Below are positions 54,361-61,334 of a stretch of 64,000 bases of DNA, in pieces. Location of the stretch: contig JAFZFP010000029.1 in assembly GCA_017555905.1 (NCBI GenBank), positions 32,360 to 96,359 on the forward strand. The letters are read 5' to 3'. This DNA is from Alistipes sp. (GTDB taxonomy: Bacteria; Bacteroidota; Bacteroidia; Bacteroidales; Rikenellaceae). Below the pieces are notes generated by a model. It saw only the letters and a list, made by a program, of their open reading frames with translations, was not told the origin of the DNA and searched no databases. The position numbers were made by a program, and so were the translations under genes. Position 1 is the first letter of the stretch. Each line of letters begins with the position of its first letter.

Positions 54361-55731
54361 ATGAAACTTGCAACCGAGTACATCGACAAGAACAAAGAGC
54401 GTTTCTTAGAGGAACTTTTCGACCTTCTTCGCATCCCTTCAATCAGCGCACAGCCATCGCTCCACAAGCAGGATATGGTACGTTGTGCCGAGTGGTTGGC
54501 AGCCTCATTGGTTAAGGCTGGTGCCGACCGTGCCGACGTGATGCCTACCGAGGGCAATCCTGTGGTATATGCCGAGAAGATTATCGACCCTAAGGCAAAG
54601 ACCGTGCTTGTCTATGGCCACTATGACGTGATGCCAGAGGACCCTATCGACGAGTGGAAGACAAATCCTTTCGAGCCAGAGATTAAGGATGGCCGCATCT
54701 GGTGTCGTGGTGCTGACGACGACAAGGGACAGTTATATATGCACGCTAAGGCATTCGAGGCAATGGTAGCAACCGACACCCTCCCTTGCAACGTGAAGTT
54801 TATGCTTGAGGGTGAGGAGGAGATTGGCTCTCCAAGCCTCTATAAGTTCTGCGCCGACAACAAGAAACTCCTCAAGGCCGACATCATCCTCGTATCTGAT
54901 ACATCGATGATTGGCCTCGACACCCCAACCATCACCGCTGGTTTGCGTGGTCTTACCTATATGCAGGTAGAGGTTACTGGTCCAGATAAGGATCTTCACT
55001 CAGGCCTCTTCGGTGGTGCTGTTGCTAACCCAGCCAACGTATTGGCTAAGTTGGTGTCGTCACTCACAGACGAGTTCGGCCGTGTCACCATCCCTGGTTT
55101 CTATGACGACGTGCGCATCCTCAGCGACGCTGAGCGCAAGGCCTTGAACAAAGCACCATTCTCTTTGGAGGAGTATAAGAGGGCTCTCGACTTGGGCGAC
55201 GTCGCTGGCGAGGTGGACTATACCACTATGGAGCGTACAGGTATCCGCCCATCGTTGGATGTAAACGGCATCTGGAGCGGTTACACTGGCGAGGGAACAA
55301 AGACCGTAATTCCATCTAAGGCATACGCTAAGATCTCTATGCGTTTGGTTCCTAACCAGGACTTCAAGAAGATCGCTAAACTCTTCGAGAAGCACTTCCG
55401 TCGCATCGCTCCTAAGAGCGTGAAGGTTAAGGTAGAGTTCTTGCACGGTGGCGCACCATACGTATCGCCTACCGACCTTCCAGCATATAAGGCTGCAGAG
55501 AAGGCCGTGGAGACAACCTTCGGTGTTACACCACTCCCATTCTACTCTGGTGGTTCAATTCCAATCATCTCGGGCTTCGAGAACATCCTCGGCATCAAGT
55601 CTATCTTGTTGGGCTTCGGTCTCTCGAAGGATGCTATCCACTCTCCTAACGAGAGTTATGGTCTCGACCAGTTCTACAAGGGCCTTGAGACCTTGCCATA
55701 CTTCTATAAGTATTTCGCTGAGATGAAGTAA
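54361..55731 (+). CDS. M20 family metallopeptidase (dipeptidase)
   Basis: A 456-aa cytosolic zinc peptidase of the CNDP/PepV-like M20 family. Zinc ligands: His in YGHYDVMPED (about residue 82), Asp in GADDDKGQ, the EGEEEIGSP pair, Asp in SDTSM, and the C-terminal His in AIHSPNES. A dimerisation (lid) domain lies between about 190 and 320. It hydrolyses dipeptides or small peptides. It shares the strand with glmM; a GAGGGTGTC-family terminator follows 20 bases after its stop codon. Codon use resembles the other highly expressed genes. Confidence 0.92.
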   Translation: MKLATEYIDKNKERFLEELFDLLRIPSISAQPSLHKQDMVRCAEWLAASLVKAGADRADVMPTEGNPVVYAEKIIDPKAKTVLVYGHYDVMPEDPIDEWKTNPFEPEIKDGRIWCRGADDDKGQLYMHAKAFEAMVATDTLPCNVKFMLEGEEEIGSPSLYKFCADNKKLLKADIILVSDTSMIGLDTPTITAGLRGLTYMQVEVTGPDKDLHSGLFGGAVANPANVLAKLVSSLTDEFGRVTIPGFYDDVRILSDAERKALNKAPFSLEEYKRALDLGDVAGEVDYTTMERTGIRPSLDVNGIWSGYTGEGTKTVIPSKAYAKISMRLVPNQDFKKIAKLFEKHFRRIAPKSVKVKVEFLHGGAPYVSPTDLPAYKAAEKAVETTFGVTPLPFYSGGSIPIISGFENILGIKSILLGFGLSKDAIHSPNESYGLDQFYKGLETLPYFYKYFAEMK

Positions 55732-55751
55732 TCGCAAAACGGCCATATAAC

Positions 55752-55789
55752 GAGGAGGGTGTTCAGTAATACGAACACCCTCTCTTTGT
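55752..55789 (+). terminator. Terminator after the M20 gene (GAGGGTGTC family)
   Basis: GGAGGGTGTTC (55754-55764) pairs with GAACACCCTC (55773-55782), with a short loop and a CTTTGTTTA tail. Confidence 0.8.
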
Positions 55790-55865
55790 TTATACGTTGT
55801 ATCGCATAGTCCCATTTCTTTGGCACTATATGTGTGTTATGCCTCCTCACAAAACATCGAATTTT

Positions 55866-56381
55866 ATGAGAAGTACAACACTTATTCTATTGGCTATAGT
55901 TATGGCAACTTTGGGATGCAAGGCACAGCGCCACGACATTGACCGCACGACGGTAACATCGCTTAACGTGGATAGATATATGGGGCGGTGGTATGAACTC
56001 GCCCGCTTCGACCACAGTTTCGAGCGCAACTTAGAGCAGTGCAAAGCGCACTATACGAAGATGCCCAATGGGGATATCGTAGTGGAGAATAGCGGCTTCA
56101 ACAGTCGCACAGGCAGAGAGAAAAGCTCCTTTGGCAAGGCTAAACGGGGTAAGCGAGTCGGCCAGTTGCGAGTATCCTTCTTCCTCTTCTTCTACTCCGA
56201 CTACAACATCTTAGCCCTCGACGACAACTACCAATGGGCCTTGGTCGGTAGCAAGTCGCCTAACTACCTATGGATTCTGTCGCGCACACCATCGCTCCCC
56301 GAAGAGACTCTCAGCCACATCCTCGACATAGCAACCAAGCGAGGTTACGACACAAAAAAACTAATATGGGTCAAGCAGTAA
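55866..56381 (+). CDS. Lipocalin-family lipoprotein (Blc-like)
   Basis: A 171-aa bacterial lipocalin. I start at ATG 55866, which begins a lipoprotein signal (MRSTTLILLAIVMATLGC, lipobox Cys at 18); the longer frame has no such signal. The lipocalin G-x-W motif is in RYMGRWYELARFDHSFER, and the second motif is YNILALDDNYQWALVG. The C-terminal SRTPSLPEETLSHIL helix matches Blc, an outer-membrane lipoprotein that binds lysophospholipids or fatty acids. It stands alone, convergent with the L,D-transpeptidase-like gene, only 18 bases apart. Confidence 0.9.
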   Translation: MRSTTLILLAIVMATLGCKAQRHDIDRTTVTSLNVDRYMGRWYELARFDHSFERNLEQCKAHYTKMPNGDIVVENSGFNSRTGREKSSFGKAKRGKRVGQLRVSFFLFFYSDYNILALDDNYQWALVGSKSPNYLWILSRTPSLPEETLSHILDIATKRGYDTKKLIWVKQ

Positions 56382-56399
56382 TGCCTGACCCATACTCTT

Positions 56400-57437
56400 T
56401 TACTTAACGCGGATGCGCTGTCCGATGCTAATCCTATCAATATTGATATCGGGATTCAGTTCGGCTATCCGCTTGGATGTTGTGCCGTAGCGTTGCGCAA
56501 TGCGTCCCACAAGGTCGCCATCCTGAATGGTGTACCACACCTCGCCCTCATTCTCGATGATTGGCTTAACCTCTACGCTCTTCTGCTCCACAACTGCCCC
56601 CTTGCGAGGTATGCGTATGCGCTGGTTGATGCTTATCCTATCGACATTGATGTCGGGATTGAGTCTCTTAATCTCCGAGAGTGTCGTGCCGAAGCGCTGA
56701 GCCACACGACCCAAGAGGTCGCCATCCTGAATGGTATACCAGTCGTAATCGCCCTCAGACACAGCGGGTTGGCTCTTCCGCACAGTCTCATCAGCCGCAG
56801 GAGTTACCGTCTCCTGCTCCTCCGCAGGAAGCACAGGGTCGTCGGTAATGACTGCCGTAGGCCTACTACTCTGCATATCGACAATGCCATCGGCCTCGTG
56901 ATCCTTAGAGGAGCCCTCGATAGCCACAGAGATACCCACCTTAATCATCGACACCAACTCCTTGATATCCTCATTCGCAAGACGGATGCTACCCTCCGTG
57001 ACACGTCTGCCAAGGCTCGCCTCATCCCCCGTGCCGTGGATGCCTATGCCCGAAAACTCAGGCACATCCAAGCGCAAGAACCAGTCGCCATAGAAACCCT
57101 CGACATAGCCCCTACCATCACCATAGTCGTACAACCACGACGACGAGGGCTGTATCTGCTTGACAACAAACTCTCCCTCGGGGGTCTTCATATCCCCCTT
57201 AAGACGCTTATTACCATAATTCTTACCCAAAGCAACGGGATAACTACGCAGAAGTTCGCTCTCGGCATTATATACCTCGAGGGCCATCCTCTGCTTCGAG
57301 ATGATGATATGGTTGGCCACGGAGTCGGCATCCAAAGGTGACGCACCATAGGCTCTTTGACCAAAGGCCACAGCCATAACAAGGGCTAAGAGGCCCAAAA
57401 GGAATCCGTTGTTAAGATATGTCGCAACTCGTCTCAT
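56400..57437 (-). CDS. L,D-transpeptidase (YkuD) fold protein with two LysM domains; catalytic Cys replaced by Ser
   Basis: A 345-aa envelope protein. An N-terminal hydrophobic segment (about residues 11-30) is a signal or anchor. Residues ~40-172 form the YkuD catalytic fold: MKTPEGEF, GIHGTG (H134) and then RRVTEGSIRL, where the nucleophile of the usual S/EGC(I/V)R motif is Ser150 (codon AGC). Two LysM modules follow (233-277 and 301-345), both with the variant start YTIQDGD. Catalysis may be lost or altered. I use ATG 57437 over GTG 57455; it starts 5 bases after the glgB stop, so the two are probably coupled. Confidence 0.88.
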   Translation of the reverse strand: MRRVATYLNNGFLLGLLALVMAVAFGQRAYGASPLDADSVANHIIISKQRMALEVYNAESELLRSYPVALGKNYGNKRLKGDMKTPEGEFVVKQIQPSSSWLYDYGDGRGYVEGFYGDWFLRLDVPEFSGIGIHGTGDEASLGRRVTEGSIRLANEDIKELVSMIKVGISVAIEGSSKDHEADGIVDMQSSRPTAVITDDPVLPAEEQETVTPAADETVRKSQPAVSEGDYDWYTIQDGDLLGRVAQRFGTTLSEIKRLNPDINVDRISINQRIRIPRKGAVVEQKSVEVKPIIENEGEVWYTIQDGDLVGRIAQRYGTTSKRIAELNPDINIDRISIGQRIRVK

Positions 57438-57442
57438 CCTAC

Positions 57443-59476
57443 TTACTCCTCCCACTTAAAGACTACGCCCGTGCGTGAGGTATTATATATATTAATGGTA
57501 TAGTACTCCGAGCCATCCTCGCGCTGGTGTGTGGTAGTGAAGTGCTCGCTCTCGACCTCAGCACGTTCTAGACCTCCAAAACGGGCCTCATCCGAAGAGA
57601 AGAGCGCGGTATACTTACCTGGCCAAGGCACACACAACTCATAATCGGGGATAGAGGCTGTGGGGTGCCAGTTCAATACAAACAAGAGACCCTTATGCGA
57701 ATAGACCATAGTCTTGTTATGCTCATCCATCATATGGTTGTATGGGTAGCCATCACCCAACACGCCATACTCCTTGACCATAGCCACCATAGCCTTGTCG
57801 AACTCGGCAAGGAAAGAGTAGCGTAAGAAGCCATTCTCGGCCAACGACCACTGGCGACGGGCGTGCTGATAGGACCAGCCATTACCCTCGCGTGGGAAGT
57901 CAATCCACTCTGGGTGACCGAACTCATTACCCATAAAGTTGAGGTATGCCTCACCTCCCGTAGTGATTGTCATAAGGCGAATGAGTTTATGGAGCGCCAT
58001 ACCTCTGTCGATCATCAAGTTCTCCGAGGCACGATCCATCGAGAAGTACATCTCCTTATCCATCAGTCTAAAGGCGATGGTCTTATCGCCCACCAAGGCT
58101 TGGTCGTGAGACTCGGCATAGGCCACAGTGCGTACCGAAGGGAGGCGATTGGTCATCACCGACCACATCTCCCAGATATTCCAATCCTCATCTCTCTGCT
58201 CCTTGAGCAACTTAATCCAGTAGTCCGGAATAGCCATACCAAGGCGATAGTCGAAGCCCATACCACCATCCTCTGGCTTAACGCACGAGCCTGGCATACC
58301 GCTCACATCCTCAGCAATGGTGATAGCATCGGGGCGGAAGTCGTGGATAAGTTTGTTTGCAAGGGTGAGATAGACGATAGCGTCGCGATCCACACCCTCG
58401 TCAAAGAAGCGCTCACGGCAGTCGAAATCGACATAGCCACGGTGATAGTAGAGCATCGAGGTCACACCATCGAAGCGATAACCGTCGAAATGGAACTCCT
58501 CTAACCAATACTTAACATTCGAGAGTAAGAAATGCTCGACCTCGCGCTTGCCATAGTCGAAAATCATAGAGTCCCAATACTGCTGGTAGCCCGCATCGCC
58601 CTCCTTAGAGTAGTGGTGCTTCGAGCCATCAAGTTCGTTGATACCCTCGTCGAAATTCTTGACATAGTGGGCGTGAACAAGGTCCATAATCACCGCAATA
58701 CCCAATTCGTGGGCGCGGTCAATCATCGAGCGCAACTCCTCGGCAGTACCAAAACGTGACGAAGGGGCAAAGAAACTCGACACGTGGTAGCCAAACGAGC
58801 CATAGTAGGGATGCTCGGCGATAGCCATAAGTTGTACGGCATTATATCCAGCCTCCTTGATGCGAGGAAGAATCTCGTCGCGGAACTCTACGTAGGTACC
58901 GACACCCTCACGCTCCTGGGCCATACCCACGTGGGCCTCATAGATAATCAACTCTCCCACCTTTGGGGCGCGGAAGTCGTCGTGCTTCCACTCGTAGGGC
59001 CTATCCAAGACAAACTGTGCGGTATAGTTCTTAGTCTCCTCATCCTGCACAACACGCTTAGCATAGGCAGGAATACGATCACGCCATCCATTATGGCCGT
59101 GGATATGTAGTTTGTACAACGCACCATCCACAAGACGCTCGCCATACAAAGCATCGGGCAAGAAGATAGACCATACGCCATCCTTCGTGCGCTGAAGGCG
59201 CAACTCGGTGCGTTGCCAATTATTGAAATCACCAAAAATATAGACATCCTTGGCCTCGGGCAGCCACTCCCTAAACCACCAGCCATTCATAACATCGTCG
59301 TACTGCCAGCCGAAAAAGCGGTATCCGTTGGCATAATCCACGATAGTACCAGCCACATTCTCGATCTCCTTAAGGCGGCTTTCATACATACTATGTCTGC
59401 GATTAATCTCCTCCTCTACAGGCTGTAGCCACTCATCAGCAGCCACCATTGCGAGCCTTTTATTTTGCTCTTTCAT
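57443..59476 (-). CDS. glgB: 1,4-alpha-glucan branching enzyme (GH13_8 type)
   Basis: A 677-aa GH13 enzyme that makes alpha-1,6 branches in glycogen. A CBM48 domain (about 40-160, with FGDFNNWQR) precedes the catalytic barrel. Catalytic residues are Asp in FDGYRFDGVTSM, Glu in TIAEDVSGMPG and Asp in AESHDQAL. The overall layout is closer to the eukaryotic-like GH13_8 branching enzymes than to E. coli GlgB. It has a -7 box upstream and is followed by the L,D-transpeptidase-like gene with a 5-base gap. No glgA or glgC lies nearby. Confidence 0.95.
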   Translation of the reverse strand: MKEQNKRLAMVAADEWLQPVEEEINRRHSMYESRLKEIENVAGTIVDYANGYRFFGWQYDDVMNGWWFREWLPEAKDVYIFGDFNNWQRTELRLQRTKDGVWSIFLPDALYGERLVDGALYKLHIHGHNGWRDRIPAYAKRVVQDEETKNYTAQFVLDRPYEWKHDDFRAPKVGELIIYEAHVGMAQEREGVGTYVEFRDEILPRIKEAGYNAVQLMAIAEHPYYGSFGYHVSSFFAPSSRFGTAEELRSMIDRAHELGIAVIMDLVHAHYVKNFDEGINELDGSKHHYSKEGDAGYQQYWDSMIFDYGKREVEHFLLSNVKYWLEEFHFDGYRFDGVTSMLYYHRGYVDFDCRERFFDEGVDRDAIVYLTLANKLIHDFRPDAITIAEDVSGMPGSCVKPEDGGMGFDYRLGMAIPDYWIKLLKEQRDEDWNIWEMWSVMTNRLPSVRTVAYAESHDQALVGDKTIAFRLMDKEMYFSMDRASENLMIDRGMALHKLIRLMTITTGGEAYLNFMGNEFGHPEWIDFPREGNGWSYQHARRQWSLAENGFLRYSFLAEFDKAMVAMVKEYGVLGDGYPYNHMMDEHNKTMVYSHKGLLFVLNWHPTASIPDYELCVPWPGKYTALFSSDEARFGGLERAEVESEHFTTTHQREDGSEYYTINIYNTSRTGVVFKWEE

Positions 59477-59498
59477 AGAATTTTCGGTTTAGTTTTAG

Positions 59499-59527
59499 CA
59501 AAGATACAAAGTTTTTTGCTATCTTTG
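59499..59527. promoter_or_regulatory. Back-to-back -7 boxes for glgB and the first POT gene
   Basis: CAAAGATA (59499-59506; TATCTTTG on the minus strand) faces glgB, and TATCTTTG (59520-59527) faces the POT gene. They form an exact 8-bp inverted repeat with 13 bases between, so each promoter's upstream part overlaps the other's core. Confidence 0.6.
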
Positions 59528-59601
59528 TCCAATATGAGGCATAATTTGACCTACAACTTGTAACAATTACAACTCATAATATTAACTAAAACTTATTTAC
59601 T

Positions 59602-61137
59602 ATGTTCAAAGGACATCCTAAAGGTCTTTTAGCAGCGGCTCTTAGCAATATGGGCGAGCGTTTCGGTTACTACATTATGAACGCCGTTCTCGTATTGTTC
59701 CTCTGCTCGAAGTTTGGCTTGGGCGAAGAGACAAGCTCTATTATCTACTCTTGCTTCTATGCAGGTATCTACATCTTGGCCTTGGTAGGTGGTTACATCG
59801 CCGACAAGACTCAGAACTACAAGGGTACCATTATGGCAGGTTTGATGGTGATGGCAATGGGTTACGTATTGCTCTCTATCCCTATCCTCGCTACATCAAC
59901 CAACATCAACTGGTTGCTCCCACTCACCTGCTTTGCACTCTTCATCATCGCATTCGGTAACGGTCTCTTCAAGGGTAACCTCCAGGCTATCGTAGGTCAG
60001 ATGTATGACAACCTCGAGGCTGAGGCTGCTAAGGAGGGCGAGGAGGCTTTGAAGGCTGCTAAGGATAAGCGTGACTCTGGTTTCCAGATCTTCTATGTAT
60101 TTATCAACGTGGGTGGTGTTATCGCTCCTTTCGTTGCTCCATTGCTCCGCGAGTGGTGGTTGAAGGCTCACGATATGCTCTACAATGCACAGCTTCCAGC
60201 TCTCTGCCACCAGTACCAGGAGACTGGCGAGGTGACTGAGAACCTCACTAAACTCGCAGCAGAGTCAAGCCTACAGCCTGTGGGTGACATCGCAACCTTC
60301 TGCGGTGACTACCTCCAGATCTTCAACGAGGGTATCCACTACTCGTTCATCGCATCTGTAGCCGCTATGCTCATCTCTTTGACAATCTTCATCTCTACAC
60401 GCAAGCGTTTCCCAACCCCTGCAAAGAAGGTTGCTAATACAAACGTAGATTATACTCCAGAGGAGCGTATCGCAGCAGCAACAGAGATTAAGCAGCGTAT
60501 GTATGCGTTGTTCGCAGTGTTGGCTATCGCTATCTTCTTCTGGTTCGCATTCCACCAGAACGGTACTTCACTCTCAATGTTCGCACGCGACTTCGTGAAG
60601 TCTGACAGCGTGGCACCAGAGGTATGGCAGGCACTCAACCCATTCTACGTAATCATCCTTACCCCAGTTATTATGTGGGTATTCGGTGCGTTGGGTCGTC
60701 GTGGCAAGTACATCTCTACCCCTCGTAAGATCGCTATCGGTATGGCTATCGCAGGTACTGCATACGTATTCCTCGCAGCATACTCTTACTTTATGGGCTA
60801 CCCATCAGCAACTGAGGCTCGTGCCGAGGGTGTTGTATTGTCAGGTCCTTGGGTATTGTTGGTACTCTACTTCTTCTTGACCGTTGCCGAGTTGTTTATC
60901 TCTCCACTTGGTTTGTCATTCGTATCGAAGGTAGCGCCAAAGCATATGCTCGGTTTGTGCCAGGGCTTGTGGTTGGGTGCTACAGCAGTAGGTAACTTGC
61001 TCTTGTGGATTGGTCCACTTATCTACAACGCTGCTCCAATCTGGATTTGCTGGACAGTATTCCTCGCAGTATGCCTTATCTCTATGGGTATTATGCTTGG
61101 TATGGTTAAGTGGCTTGAGCGCGTAACTAACGCTTAA
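59602..61137 (+). CDS. POT/PTR family peptide transporter (copy 1)
   Basis: A 511-aa proton-coupled oligopeptide transporter with 12-14 helices. N-terminal signature SNMGERFGYY (the first Glu of the usual ExxERF motif is Asn16; E19 and R20 are kept), then GNGLFKGNLQ and the FYVFINVGG PTR2 signature. A ~70-residue hydrophilic loop lies between helices 5 and 6 (about 180-250). The C-terminal FISPLGLSFVSKVAP segment is conserved. It imports di- and tripeptides or related amides. It has a tandem paralogue downstream with a near-identical 5' end. Codons are strongly biased, which suggests high expression. Confidence 0.92.
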   Translation: MFKGHPKGLLAAALSNMGERFGYYIMNAVLVLFLCSKFGLGEETSSIIYSCFYAGIYILALVGGYIADKTQNYKGTIMAGLMVMAMGYVLLSIPILATSTNINWLLPLTCFALFIIAFGNGLFKGNLQAIVGQMYDNLEAEAAKEGEEALKAAKDKRDSGFQIFYVFINVGGVIAPFVAPLLREWWLKAHDMLYNAQLPALCHQYQETGEVTENLTKLAAESSLQPVGDIATFCGDYLQIFNEGIHYSFIASVAAMLISLTIFISTRKRFPTPAKKVANTNVDYTPEERIAAATEIKQRMYALFAVLAIAIFFWFAFHQNGTSLSMFARDFVKSDSVAPEVWQALNPFYVIILTPVIMWVFGALGRRGKYISTPRKIAIGMAIAGTAYVFLAAYSYFMGYPSATEARAEGVVLSGPWVLLVLYFFLTVAELFISPLGLSFVSKVAPKHMLGLCQGLWLGATAVGNLLLWIGPLIYNAAPIWICWTVFLAVCLISMGIMLGMVKWLERVTNA

Positions 61138-61152
61138 TCCATATATACATAG

Positions 61153-61213
61153 GGTCGCTCTGGCGACCATAGAGTTGAGGGTGTCCCGCAAATAGTGTGG
61201 GCGCCCTCTTCTA
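61153..61213 (+). terminator. Double hairpin between the two POT genes (second is GAGGGTGTC family)
   Basis: A small stem GGTCGC/GCGACC (61153-61168) is followed by GAGGG...CCCTC (61177-61208) with an imperfect interior and a TTCTATTTT tail. Confidence 0.65.
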
Positions 61214-61238
61214 TTTTGGGTCTAAGTAGCATTTAAGT

Positions 61239-61269
61239 TTTGTAAATTCTATTTTTGTTCGTATCTTCG
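61239..61269 (+). promoter_or_regulatory. Promoter of the second POT gene
   Basis: TTTG (61239-61242), a 19-base spacer and TATCTTCG (61262-61269), one mismatch from consensus, 65 bases before the ATG. A second -7 candidate, TATTTTTG, is at 61250-61257. Confidence 0.5.
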
Positions 61270-61334
61270 TCGCCGATTTGTGTTATTGCTATAACAATTA
61301 ACAAATTAATTATATTAACTAAAAACTTTTATTT

